From Phallusia mammillata (taxonomy: Eukaryota > Chordata > Ascidiacea > Phlebobranchia > Ascidiidae), in assembly GCA_003260075.1 (NCBI GenBank), contig QLIY01000171.1, forward strand, positions 104,892 through 168,891: a stretch of DNA of 64,000 nucleotides. Reading direction: 5' to 3'. Shown piece after piece: positions 23,591-37,300 of the stretch. Below the pieces are notes generated by a model. That model was given only the letters and a program-made list of their open reading frames with translations, was not told the DNA's origin and did not search any database. The translations under genes and the position numbers were made by a program. Numbering within the stretch: position 1 is the stretch's first letter; each line of letters starts with the position of its first letter.

Positions 23591-24067
23591 AGTACAGCAG
23601 GAGGGCCATAGCTTGGGTAGTTTTATTTATTGTAACTCCTGGAGTACGATGGGAAAATGCTATACATCGAGATAAAAATCATAGTTTACTGCAAATCGTT
23701 CATAGAAGAGACAATACGTTACTTAAAGAACAATTTATTACGACAAACTTATCTAAATTGGGAACACACAACCATATTTTTGCCATACGATTAAAATATA
23801 CACATGGTAAGCAAACACAGTATATAATTCACACAGATTAGAGAGAAAGTTGTTTGAAGATGTTACCATAAAAAGCGCTTATATAAAACATATGAGGAGA
23901 GAATAATCAATTGTCGAAACTATTGTTTACGAACCAAATACGTTTTGTTTTTATTAAAGCTCCTTTTAAAGTCTATGTTTTTTTAACTCTACCTTTGGTA
24001 ACTTAATACAGAAGATGTGTAACAAAAGCATAATGCAAGACATTTATGGTGAAATACCCAAATAAGT

Positions 24068-26415
24068 TTACAAACTTATTAAAAGATAAAATCCAAAGAG
24101 TATCAGCATTGCAATGTTAGGAACACGCTGATGTATTTGACACCCTGAGCTTGTTTCTTCGATTTCAGTAGTTGTTGTTTCACCCGTTGTTCCTGTAAAA
24201 CGTATGTTTTCGTCAAATGTGAAAAACATCAGTATTGTTAGTAGGCTATTGCACAAACAAGATTCCACTATTTAGTGAAATATTTGGAATTAAAACCCAG
24301 TTAGTGCCGTTTTTTACTGTCGAGGTGTTTTTTACATTGATAATGTTTCAAGAAAGTAGTTCGCTGGATTCTAAAAAAGACTGCCTTTACTTTTTTCCGA
24401 AACGTCAGTTCAAAGCTCTCCACTTTCTCTCAAGCTTACATCAATCAACATTTTAATTACCAATAATTATTAATCGTTAGTAGCTATTTAAAACTTTGTT
24501 TAAATTTCACATTTTTCGCAAAAAATACGACTAAACAAACAACCTAATCTGTAGATGTACCAATCTGCAAGTGTAGCACGCACAATCTTTGTGTTACAAC
24601 CTATTTTCGTTTTTTTTTAAATTTAAGTGCAAATGAACAAAACTTGAAACAAAGCTGTTTTTTTCGGTCAGTTGTTTGAGACTTGTCTGTTTCAGCATTC
24701 GTTTGATTACCTGATGTCATGGGAGTAGTACCATTCGGAGTCATTGTTTGTTGTAGTAAAGTATTATTATTTGTAGTCATTTGAGTTGCAGAAGTAGTCA
24801 TTTGGGGCTTTGTGGTTGCAATGCTAGATACGTTTTCCATGTATGTAACCCTCCTGGTGTTGGCTTTATTGGTTGTCAATTGACTTGCATGTTTTGCTTG
24901 GGCTGTGGTTTCACCAACCATCGATTGAGTGCTTGGATCAACTAAAGCTGTAAAAAATGAAGTCTTCATTGGTAATGCTCATGGCATAAAGCTGTAACCC
25001 GTTTATATTTTTTGTGTATTACCGTTGTCATTTTTACCGTTGTCATTTAGCACAATACATATTTTTGAACGAGTTTTATTATGGCTAGATAGTATCATAA
25101 GATATCATGAACATTTAAATTTTAAATAAAAAAGGAACACCATATATTTCAATATATATTGTAAGACCACATAACAAAACAAATTTTGATCAGCATTGAT
25201 TTTGTTTACCTATTGAACTCCATTGGATGAAAAATCCTTTTCCACTGACACTGTAGTCCGTCCGGAAAACTATTGTTACATTGGAATAGCGAGAAATGCT
25301 GTCCGCCGGAATTTGTGAACCACAAAACCGTTCACCAATCCCCTACATGACAAACACGAAACAATATGACGTGTCAACATAAAACACAACTTGGAGGATC
25401 TTAAAACATATTGATAAAGACTCGGTCGCTACAACTAAAAACGTAATTCTAATTGTTTGTTCAAAAAATACCTTTCCGTCACTAATTTGCAGATTATCGG
25501 AACCGCAATTGGCATGAGATTCGATGTCAAAATCCAGAAAACTGATTTTAATAACCTTTAAACAAAACCAAAATTAGTTTGGATACAGTGTTTATTCTTT
25601 ACAAAGACAATTTGTAATACTTTATCAACAGCTCCTATAATCGTTGTGTTGCAATTAATCTGGACATCGTAATTCAACGGATAATCGGGTGATGAGATGT
25701 TTCCCGATGCTTGAGTGGGCAATGGCTGGTTGCATATGCTGTATTGTCCTGCGAATATCATTAGTTCTAAGCTATTATATATACAAATGCTTAATGTACA
25801 TAAAAATGTAAACACATTTTTTTGTATTGTGTTTTGTAATGTTTGTTTCTAAATACATAAATCTACGCATGCACGTAATCATATTTTAGGTTGATTTGGT
25901 GTTTATCTGCTCTTTGGTTCAGATTGCAGAAGTATTTTACAACAAAGAAAATATTTGCATTTTCAATCTATCAACTATACCTGCTGCGGAAAAGTTGTTA
26001 ATGGGTTTGGGGAAAAATTTAAAGATATTGTAACTTAAAAATCGATTTGAGGCCCAATTGTGGTGTCCAAATAAGTTCTGCCAAAGGACAACATTTTTTG
26101 TATAAACCGCTATTTTTGATCTGCTGATTGGGGTAAATGATATGTCTATTATGTGCGTCATTTAATGTGGTACAACAAATCAACACAGATGTAATTAAAG
26201 TTTCAAAAAATCTCTGCAAAATACTTCAATGTGATGAAAATCTAAATATCAAATTATGTGTTCTTGAAATGTTGGCTGACATATGTACTCCCATTTGGTG
26301 CAAAAAACTTTTATACACCCACAGCAACATCAGCAACACAATAACCTTTCATACCTGAGCACGATGAACTTGTTAACACAAATGTTACCATAGATCCAAC
26401 CACAAAAATTTCCAT
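24068..26415 (-). CDS. CUB-mucin membrane-anchored protein, possibly defective
   Basis: The exons in order are 26355-26415 (signal peptide, MEIFVVGSMVTF), 25621-25748, 25472-25555 and 25210-25342 (one CUB domain), a mucin-like exon from 24947 downward, and a last exon ending at 24068. The CUB has four Cys in the usual order and a typical GFFIQWSS end, and is a paralogue of the CUB domains in the 10454-21892 gene. The last exon encodes a stalk, one Cys and a short hydrophobic tail ending LLISL, like a GPI-anchor signal. All junctions to the mucin exon agree in phase. At its 3' end two extra A in an A-run shift the frame relative to the 6638 paralogue and the conserved donor is lost. The frame then reads into a Lys-rich stop at 24601. 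This could be a real truncation, a different splice or a base-call error. AATAAA on the minus strand lies at 23950-23955. Confidence 0.65.
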
Positions 26416-26620
26416 AGGTTTCAGTAAGTCCCAGAGAATAGGTTACAACAGCTGACAAAGTACGTAACTCTTCACTACAGTTTAAGTTATACATCTAAAC
26501 TTCTGCCAACAGCTAAATCTTTAATCAGTGACAATCTATTCCTCCTAATTGTAAGGAAGTGAGTTACTGTATTTTGTTTTGTAACTTTTGCGAAACTGAT
26601 CGGTGAATAATGCTTTGAAT

Positions 26621-26658
26621 CAGAGTTGCAAGTCGGGCCGGGTTTTTCGGACCGGATT

Positions 26659-26756
<98 letters not shown>

Positions 26757-26841
26757 TCCGCGGTTTTTTTGAATAAAATCACTTAGCTAAGTAACTCTGG
26801 CTTTGACCTAATGCCCACCCTCCTCTAAAACGTATTGTTTA

Positions 26842-26931
<90 letters not shown>

Positions 26932-27025
26932 GCAAAAACGTTCAGGGTTTGGGCCGGGCTTCGGGCTTATACTTTCGGGTTCCGGCCGGGTTCGGGCTCA
27001 GATTACGGACCCGCTTGCAATTCGG
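26621..27025. mobile_element. hAT-type MITE upstream of CUB-mucin gene
   Basis: The element is flanked by a perfect 8-bp duplication CTTTGAAT (26613-26620 and 27026-27033). Its ends are imperfect inverted repeats: CAGAGTTGCAAGTCGGG on the left and, inverted, CCGAATTGCAAGCGGG on the right. The inside is GC-rich with CGGGCCGGG and CGGGTTC blocks. Two long G runs (26661-26755, 26843-26930) are probably gaps, so the true length is unknown. It lies about 200 bp upstream of the CUB-mucin start codon. Confidence 0.8.
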
Positions 27026-27242
27026 CTTTGAATAACGTATACATTGTTTAATTTCGTTACAAATATCTCCCTTATTTGCTAGATTCAATTATATCGTCAA
27101 CTAACAATTCGGTAAGTTTTCGTTACCTGTTTTTCACCACAAGCCGCTTTTTAATTGTATTACCCTTTATTTCTAAATGCACATTGTTCTGTGAAAATTG
27201 TGTGCAGGGTATATTTTATTTCAAATACAACTTGTTTTCAAA

Positions 27243-27369
27243 TACAACAAGGTGAAGCCAATGTCAAAAATTACTGACCATTTGGCAAAAACTGGCTATT
27301 ACGGGGGGGGGGGTAAGGTTAAGCCAATGTCAAAAATTACTGACCATTTGGCAAAAACTGGCTATTACA
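27243..27369 (+). other. Duplicated contig ends around a G run
   Basis: About 50 bp (GCCAATGTCAAAAATTACTG and onward) occur on both sides of an 11-G run at 27303-27313. This is a typical overlapping-contig join. Confidence 0.8.
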
Positions 27370-27809
27370 GCGCAATAACCTCCACCCTTCAAGGGTGTTC
27401 ATTTTTTGTTTCATGTTAATCATTTATCATATGTGCGACGCACGTTGTGCGTACATAACTCTGCATCAAAACTGAATCCTTTCTCAAAAACAAGACACCG
27501 ATAAATACTAAGTACCAGTTGCTTGTGACAGGCGTAAAAGATTGCTTGTGTTCAATATTGAACCGAATCTTGATGCGCAAATAAATGTTATATAGTATAC
27601 AATAAAAAACATGTGTAAAAACAATTTTGTGCAATTATTTAGAATTTACTCAATTTAAATTTAATGGCACTAATTGCAATTTTGTAAATGACATTTTGCT
27701 CACCGTTTGTTTAAATTTAGACCACACTCGAAACAAACAACAAAACCAAGTCGGCAAATTGTTCGTGCCACGATTTAGCTTTAATATGCAACTAGTTTCG
27801 CATCATCAA

Positions 27810-28413
27810 CTAAACGTTGTTTAAACCAGCTCGAAATTCAGGCACAGCGGCCAGATTTTTCTTTCTACGTTGTCCTAAGTATTCCAGTTTTCCACTTGGA
27901 CATTTGCCTTCGGTGACGTTCGACGTCTCATTGGCCGTGACATCACCACCGTCACCTACAGATCGCACGGGATTTTCGGCACGCCTTGTTTGAAACGGTC
28001 GAGACGGAATTTCATCTATTCCTGGGCCTTGAATAAAATGCTTGTTTTTTTTTGTTTTAATTACAAAGCATTGGACATGGTTCTGATACTTTTTTAGCAG
28101 ACAACGCTCATAAACTGTATTTTTTTATGTTTTTAAATTTTTTTCACATATCTTACAATTGTCACATAGATAGACAATTTAACTTACTTTGTTCTTTGAC
28201 TTTGTCCGCTAGAGCCAAACCTTGTTGGAAATCGTTAATTTTTTGTCTTAATGAGGCCAGCAGCACATTGTGTAGCGCTTGTTTATCTCTCAAATGAGCC
28301 ACATAAAACAGTTCTGTAGGGCAGTAATGAGGACTTTGGTACATTGGGCCCCATCCTGAAGAAGGTTGGCGACTTACATAGGTCTTTGCCTTGGTTTTCA
28401 ATCTGAACGCCAT
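27810..28413 (-). CDS. Small two-exon protein of unknown function
   Basis: Exon 1 is 28188-28413 and exon 2 is 27810-28021. The donor GTAAGT and acceptor CCCAG are good and the phase is 1, giving 145 residues with a clean stop. The N-terminal half is basic, then MYQSPHYCPTELFYVAHLRDKQALHNVLL, written here as two parts: MYQSPHYCPTELF and YVAHLRDKQALHNVLL. A predicted helix ends ADKVKEQ. The C-terminal half is polar and ends in a basic stretch (GQRRKKN). There is no signal peptide or membrane segment. I do not recognise the family. The long, well-spliced frame with helical content argues for a real gene. Confidence 0.6.
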
Positions 28414-29697
28414 GCATCACTAGTGCAGCATTAGTACTTGTTTAGCTTTGAAGTGAACTTAAATACAAGTTAGTCTTAACAGTTTTAAGGCATACAGACT
28501 TAAAAAGATTTATTATGATGCAACATACAACGTAACAAAGGCTTTGTCCCGAAACAATGAACGTTAAATTTGCTGCAATGAGTTGCTAATTGTGTAAAGT
28601 TTTTGGCAGCTCGCTGAAGCTAGACAAATTGTTTCAGAAGGCAAAAATTTTGGGTAAACTGTACTAGTATTTAAATCCTAAAAAAATTAAAATTACATTT
28701 AACAGTCATGTTTAAAGAGACAAAAGAGACAGCGACAAAAATCTGCTAAACTTTATTCATAGCATAAATACAAAACAAAACTCCAAGCAATTTAAAATCT
28801 CATTAAATGTTACACGTTTAACAATAGCACTAAAATTCTGGATCCAAAATTAAAAATTTAAAGAAAGAAAAACGGTTAGTAACGACAAAAACGGCACATA
28901 TGATTGGCAAGGCGAGTTCTAATGCACAAAGAACCAAAATATACAAAGGGAAATTTCTCAAAAACGTACCAATCGTATTCTGTTATACCGATAGAGAACT
29001 CCAGTATAGAACAAAAACTTTGGCGGTAAGGTGTCGTGGCCGTGCAAACAAATGCAACAGCAATATGTATGCATAGATTTAGAACGCAAGACGAATAGTT
29101 CTCGATTCATCACAACCATTTCAAGTCAAGCCATGGCCCAAGTTTAGGAGGTTCTCAAGCAGAAATATCTAATTCGTCTACTCTACAAGACTCCAGTATA
29201 AAAGACTGGCCGATCACGCTCATTAAAACTGTTGGGACAGTTCGTATAAGTTATAATAGATTTCTCACAGTTAACGACACATTTAAAAACGCAATTCCAA
29301 AACGGTTAAAGTGCCAATTAAGGAACTCATGTCCTCAATAGGATCTGTGACCCCAGCATATACACATTTGGGCAAAAAATACACTTCATTAATTTCAACC
29401 AGTTCTTTTTCCAAACAAACACAAGAACAAAAACATACACTGTCTAATATAGACAGCACCAGGGTTTTTCAAGCTGGAATGGTCTCCAAGTTAGGTGAGC
29501 GGCTAAACTATAGTAATACACCTGCTGTACAAGTTGAACATAAAAGACTTAATTTTAAATGATCTTTGTATGGGTTATCATCTACTATGTAGGCCTAGTC
29601 TATTATAGGAAGGAATGAAAATGTTTTGAATTCTTCTCGTCGATAAAGGTTGGGAACCATGAGCTACACCATTAGTAAAACTTTGCAACCATCTGGG
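28414..29697. other. Intergenic, no supported gene
   Basis: Lies between the small gene's start and the 3' end of the transporter. An 83-codon open frame at 29311-29562 (+) has a protein-like composition but no splice partners or known domain. Confidence 0.4.
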
Positions 29698-31306
29698 CTA
29701 TCTCCACCATTCTCTCGATTCGTCTGTAGTTTCATCCTCCTCCTGTCCATCTTGTCTGGGCACGGGAAGCGTTTTTTCGTACTTCTCTTTGTGATACTCC
29801 ATCCATACAAACGACACCACAAATACAAGAACGTAGGCAACGGCACAGGACACGCACAAACCCACGTAACTGAAGCGAAGACCTCGGTTGTTGTACAAAA
29901 GGCACGAAGATTTGCCCAAACACTTACTGCTCCAGTATATGCAGCTCTTATCGAGGATAAGACCGAACCATATAGGTCCAGGTATATAGCCTGTAAAAGC
30001 CAAAAAACACATAAAAAGGAAAATTAGTGGATCTACTTGACATTTTTTGAGAATCGAAGGGACTCAAAGTGTTATTTTTATTTCAATCACTTTATATTGG
30101 TTCCAGATGTTTTGGAATAAGCACGGCGAAAATGTCACCGAAATATTACAAGAGCGGGGATAGGAAATAAAATGTTAAATTACAACTAGGGGGGGGGGCA
30201 AGCACGGCAAAAATGTCACTTAAATATTACAAGAGCGGGGATAGGAAATAAAATGTTAAATTACAACTAGCAGTTTTGACTTTACACTAAAATTACTGTT
30301 ACATTTGGGTCCTTACAAGAAGTCCGGTTTGACAATGTTTTATTTCAAAATGGCCCTCAAATCACTAACATTAAAACTTGTTCGATAAAAAATCTCACCC
30401 ACCTAAAACTCTAGATAAAAAAGCCATCAGGCCAATACCCAACGCTTTATCTCTGGAATCGAGAACACGCAGGAGGACAACATACACAGGCGCCTGGCAA
30501 AATGTCACAGCCATCACACCTAGGCCAGCCATAGTCATGAAAGCGGCAAGCATTCCTGTGCAGTGCGACGATTGGCACGCTCCATTGACCGCCTTGTGAT
30601 GATTATCAGCGATACATGAACAATTCCTGTATTCCTAAAAGGCAAAATTAGGAAACAAAAATAAATTTTTTTTTTCATCGCATCAAAATTAAAATGTTGA
30701 AAAATATAAGTCTTTGATAAATATAAGTCCTTGTTGATTATAGATATTTTGTCTTTACGCCTAATATCAGCATTCAAGGTTTTTTTACATAAAGAAAGTG
30801 TGTTAAGTTCATATACTGCAAATCGAATGAGAAATTATGTTTTGCCCCATACTTTGTTATCACTTTTTGCGAAAAATGGGGGGGGGGCTTTTTTACATAA
30901 AGAAAGTGTGCAAATCGTATATACTGCAAATCGAATAAGAAATTATGTTTTGCCCCATACTTTGTTATCACTTTTTGCGAAAAATATAAATAGTCATACA
31001 ATTTGTTTAAATACAATTCTTATAAGGGATCAACTGTGTTTGAGTGACTCAATTGAACCATAATAATAAGTCCATCAAACTAAACGTCATAATCTGCGCG
31101 GTATATCACAATGCACGTACCGTTATTTTTTTAAACGGATTTTCTTGTTGTATGTGAACTGCTGTTGTGCAACCGGCATAACACGGTGAAATGTAGTTGG
31201 TCCGATCTGAGCCGCAAACCATAAGGAACTGACCCTTTCGACAGTGACAGTCCACGTTGCAAGTACTGTTTAATGTGGTACTGTTGTCAATACTGCAAGA
31301 AAATAA

Positions 31307-31347
<41 letters not shown>

Positions 31348-34300
31348 ATATAAAGAGTATTATTTCATTGAAGTTAAAAACAGGATTTGCACACTGAACT
31401 TATATAGTGAGAAAAATCGTCTTTTTAGTATGTTCTGGATTACCATGAACATTTTTTTACTAAATTGGTTGAACGTGTGCTACCTTGTGGAATTATACCT
31501 GCAGTTAATTCTGTGGAACTATACTTAAGTACTAAAAATCGCAGGCCCTATGGCATAGCGGTGTCAATCCTCTGCTGGAATCGCTATCGTGCAATTAAGA
31601 GCACAATTGGTCACAGAACCTTAAAGTTACAGAGTTTTGTTTAAGCAAATAAATAAAGTTTAAATCATAAATGCTGGACGTTCATGTCAAGTGGCTGTTA
31701 TTACTCTCGAGGAGCTTGTATAATTCCACATAGAATAAGACACGACAGTACCACAGCGTTACAAGTACAGTCGGAATAGTTGCATGTAAGTAAAATACGA
31801 ATAAGTTATAGAAAATTAAGGTATAGAAGTTTACAGCTTGAAATAGAGGACTGCAATATGGCCTCTAGCCATTTGCTATGGTACTTAATCAAATATAACT
31901 TATAGAAAAACTTTGAAAAAAAAAAGATTTACCTGTAGGGAGCAGTGATGCCAGCGATCTTTTGGTTCTCGCATCCAAACGCAAAAAGAAAGACGAAAAA
32001 TCCGCATCCAATGCCAGACATAACCACAGTGTATATCAACGTCTGTCGAATATCGAAATTGTAGCGTTTCATGAGATACCCACCACAGAATGTGCCAAGA
32101 ATACCGAGAGGTATACAGACGCCACCTACCAACAAGAGTTAAAAAAGATCATGTCAGAATATTCGCAACAAATCGCACTCCAGGTCAGAAGTAGCTGGTA
32201 GACCTTGAAATAAATTTACAAACAGAAAGGATCAAAGTTAAAGCGCTGCACCTATATACATCATCATGTTTACCTGATTAGCGACTGGTACGCCTAGTCT
32301 TAAGTAACCTGTGAATGTGCTAATTGACATGATAAAAACGGAAACGCGTTGAACGTTTGAACGAACGCAGACACCGTCGACTGTATAAATTCTTCAGCCA
32401 CTGATGGCACTATTTTTTTACATGCAAGTAAGTTAAGTGTCATTTGTCATTGGCTTTAAAATGCAATTTACATGTTTTCCGTGTATATAGAATCCTTCCA
32501 ATAAATTGTTGTCGTATTTTGCACATTGGATTGTAAGTCAACACGGCTGAAAATCGATAACTATATATTAAGGGAAATAAAACTTTCCTTTGTTATAAAT
32601 TAACCTTATGCACACCACACGCATTACGTTATTCTCCCACCTATCAACATGTCGGAAGTGCTTCTCATCACATTGAAGGTTCGTTGCAAGTAAGTTGACC
32701 CGAATGTGGAAACACCAGATACCAGATTTGCCATAGCCACGTATGCCACAATTGCTGTCACCACTAGAGGCGTAGCGAGAGTTCTTTTTACCGCACACGT
32801 CATTTCTGCGCAGAGAAAATTTGCATATAATGCCAAACCTTGTTTATATCTTGAAATATGTACTTGGTTGTCTTTACACACAATTGCTGTGCTAAGCATA
32901 ACGTCCTTAATCTGTCAACGCGATGTACTTTTTTCTAATGCTTGTTTAACTTAACTTAAGTAGAAATTTTGTAAAGGAATTTAAGGTTTTCTGTTTACAG
33001 GTTTTATGAATTTCCAGCAGAAGTTGAACCTAGGCATGTTGGGTTTGGTGGCCATTACGATTTCACTTGCACATGACAAGAAACTAAGAAACGTCTTCTA
33101 AGCAGTCTCAATGTTACAAACAAAGCGCTTCTACCAATCAATCACGTGCTTTCCAGGAGCTCAAAAAACGTCAACTCTGATTTCTTTTATAAAATGGGCA
33201 TTGAAGGCTTAAAAAACTATAAAGGACCATTTCTAAACCTGCAAGTTGCGAAAGGACTTGTACAGGAGCTGAATCGTCGCATTCCTGTAATCTTCTTGAT
33301 CCCACACACCCAGTAACACTGCTAGTTTCCGATTGAGACATACAACTTTCGACTTCGAGGGCTGCACTGGCTTCGACCATTGATTGAGATCTCGACTGAA
33401 AGTTTAATACACATTTAAAAACGGGGCATTTAAGCCAATTTGTATTCAACAAAGAACTTTAAATTCAAATTCGATGATAACGAGGCAATGTTTCTGCCTC
33501 GAAAGAGATAATTACCTGATTATGATTCTTGTGATTGTCTTAACTTAACATGTTGAAATAAATGATTGTCAATATTAACATATATCTACTCTTGTGAGAA
33601 AAAATTCCTTTGCAAAGCCGTAAATGTTAAATGCAGAATTTGTGCACTATTGCTGGAATAATCACTATACTTAGTTAACAAGTCGTCAAATGGAAAAAAC
33701 GTAGTTGAAAGTGTATCAGTACTTAGTTAAACAGTTGCAGCAATTGTTTGAACCAAAGTAACCTCTGCATAATGCACACGTGACCCAGTGCACATGATTG
33801 GGCGATTGAGTGATCACCCCACGGACAGCAAGAGGTGTGGTGCAATACACATAGGCTTCTGAAGTCACGTACGATCATAACATATCGACTGGGGGTTTTA
33901 GCGAGTAGTGGATCACGACAAAACCGATCTATCACGCGTGGTAAACAAATGCTCTGAGCCGCTTGAAGAGATTTTTCTTTCAAAGCAACCTAATACAGTT
34001 CAGGTTTAGCTTGAACTAGGCTCTTATTTTGTTTAGCATCGAAACTAATTTGTTCAGTATTTCATTTACATTTCATTGAAGGGTTTTGCACCATAGTAAA
34101 CTAAACAAAACTGAACATGGTTAATGAAAGCAACGGAATATATTACTTTGGGTTTGAAATTAGTCTTTTACAACACAGTTTCATGAAATATTTTGTCTGG
34201 ATCCCTTTCCAACTTCAAAATTTTTTGCGCTTTTTTGTGTTTAAGTGTTTAAATGCGGGTACTGTTTATGTCCTGTTACTTTGGGGTAATTACACTCCGG

Positions 34301-37300
34301 TCAACCCCATTCCAGGCAATTTAATGACATACCACCTCCTTGGTGCTGCTTTCAAACGCATTATCTTGATACGACATTATTTCGACGACTCAGGCCTATC
34401 GAATACGTGATACCAAATCAAGTATGTTCACCTATATGAGTATGTCGTGATTGCTGTCTGCATTAACACTTCAATGCAAATCCCAGTTATAAGTGTATGT
34501 TTATCTTGCTATTTTTGGGGGGGGGGTTAACATCGAAACTAATTTGTTCAGCATTTTATTTACATTTTATTGAAGGGTTTGCACCATAGTAAACCAAACT
34601 GAACATGGTTAATGAAAGCAACAGAATGTGTTACTTTGGGTTTGAAATTTGTCGTTTACAATAAAGTTTCCTGAAATATTTTGTCTACAACTTTTCAAGT
34701 TTTTATTGCGCTGTGTTGTGTTTGAGCGTTTAAATGCGGGTACTTGTTATGCCCTGATACGTTTGTGGTAACTACACTGCGGTCAACCCCATTCCAGGCA
34801 ATTTAATGACATACCACCTTCTTGGTACTGCTTTCACGCGCATTATCATGATGCGACATTACTTCGCCACCTCAGGCCTATCGAAATCGAGATACCCAAT
34901 CAAGTATGTTCACATATTTGAGTGTGTCGTGATTGTTGTATCTATAAACGCTTCAAATCAAATTCCAGTTGCCACTTTATGTTTATCTTGCCATTTTAAG
35001 GTTGGTTACGCTTTTTTTGCAATAATTTTGAAACCTGTATCAAAAGCAAAAGCCTTGCGAAAACTTGTCAAGAACCAATGCACATCGGTTATGCCTATAG
35101 TAACAAAATATGCTACAATAAGTACGAAGCTTTTTACTTGTGTTCTAAGATTGATTTACCCATCCCACTGACTCACCATGATTCTTCTTTCAATTAAAAC
35201 TTCAATTTCTGGGGGGGGGGGCTTTTTGCAATGATTTTGAAACCTGTATCAAAAGCCTTGCGAAAACTTCTGAAGTGCGACGCCCAGTACCAGCACACAT
35301 CGGTGATGCCTATAGTAACAAAATATACTACCACAAGCACGCAGCTTTTTGCTTATATTCTAAGATTGATTTACCCACCCCACTGACTCACCATGATTCT
35401 TCTTTCAATTAAAACTTCAATTTCTGCGAGTTCAGCCAATTTTTGTCCGGACACTGGTAAAGAAGCCGGGTAAAATGCGAAGGGGAACAAGAACAGAATA
35501 AGAATAAGGCCAGCTACCAAATAACCTGTAAAAGAAATGTAAAAGGTCCTTAATTCTATTTGACTTATGTCACCATTGAGAAACTAAATAGAGAATCAAT
35601 AATTTGGTTGCCTTACTCGTAATTGAAACTTAAAGCTGGAATCACCCAGTCCGTTGCTTGGTGGATGAAGACTAAAAAGCCTTCTAACAATGGATGTAAG
35701 TTCAGAAAAAACACTTAGTCGTTTACCCTTTGGTTTTAAAGATATATATATTTCGCTATTACAGCATCTTCAGTATCCTATTTAAATAGAATCTTTGGTT
35801 GCCTTTACACATTTTTAAATTTGGTTAAACTACTAATAAAATGGTACTAATTATTGCTAAAAATAACGCATCATTTGATGGAGCAAACACGCTGCCGGTT
35901 GTTAGTGTGAAAAGGTAAAGATGTAAGTACATAATGTGGTCAACCTCTTGTAAACGTATACCTACAATTAATTGGAAGAGAAACGGCTGGTGTTTAGATT
36001 AAATTCAACACAAAAATAATTAAGCCAATAGCCGAACAGTCCAGGAGCATACGGCACGATTATAAATAAAGAGCATATCATCACAATGCCGCTTTTCCAC
36101 TAACTTGAGGAGCAAATGAGTCAATAACGATTTGTTTTCTTTTGCGTTAAAGTTTAGTTTCGTAGGGCGACAATCACGCCATGCGACAGGAAAGACGCCA
36201 ATGACGACAAAGTAAAAAGCTCATTTCTCTGTCGTTGGATCAGTGGAAAAGCAGACGGAAGGCAGATGTTTTTCTCACAACTAAGTGGCGTATTGTGATG
36301 ATGATGATCAAGTCAAACACTTTAGTTAGCCACTGTCGATTTAAAACTACATGGGTATCGACTTTCAATTATGTACATGATATACTTGTGAAAGAATCGT
36401 GTTGAAATTATCTTGAGAAATATTTTAAGTTGTGTAAAAAATTGCACACATTGTAAACTAAAGTTATTTTTTGAATACTGGTTCTAGCAATTGAACTGCT
36501 CTAACTTTGTTGACATTTCAAATCAAACGCCCGACAGAAATTAGGTTTACATCATCACGGCTTTGTTGTCGAATGGCAAACCGATAAGTCACATATGTCA
36601 CTACAACAGTAAAGTAAACTACAAGCTTTAAAAGCGTTTACCTAACCACCATGCTCCAATCCATGCAGGGTTACTTGGTTGAACATGGTGGGGATTGTTC
36701 AACGTCACGTAGATAGAAGAAGTGACACTCCCGGTAAGAAATCCGAAAACAGGTCCAGTCAGTGTAGTACCAATGAAAATCCCTAAAATTATAACGTTTT
36801 AAAATTACATCTGAGATAAATTGTGCAGTTTTCAAACCCATAGAAAAGTTTGACAAAGGACTACGTCGTATACACTTTTACTGCAGAAAACTGCAATTTC
36901 AGCAACGGACAAAGTAAACTTGAACATTATGTCGTTTTGGCGTACATATAATTTATAGCATAAACAAACATTTCAAAGGGAAGTTCTTGAGCACACGAAG
37001 TAAGTTACTCATATATGTGTAAACAACGTTTGCCAAAGTCAAGTACTTAAATCAGGAAAGTGTGTATAACAGCTGATTAACCTAAGTACACTGGAATCTT
37101 TCGAATGACCACGTGATCATCTATGTAAGAGACACCTAGTGGCCAAAGTGGAGCAGCTCCACATCCGATGAGCACATGACCTAGAAAACAAAATATGCTA
37201 TACTTGTGTCTTAATCTTATCCAAATTTAAAAAACTCTTCACAACTTTGCTATCAAATGATTTTGTGTTTCTTTAAATACAACGCAAATAATTTTTTTCA

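Noticed and set aside
29311..29562. 83-codon plus-strand frame near the transporter 3' end
   Set aside because: Composition is plausible but there are no splice partners, signal or known domain, so it is not listed as a gene.
31550..31625. Possible tRNA-like sequence in a transporter intron
   Set aside because: No B-box (GGTTCGANNCC) and no cloverleaf could be drawn.
34117..35171. Two plus-strand frames within the transporter intron
   Set aside because: They are two copies of the same duplicated intron segment, antisense to the transporter, with no domain.
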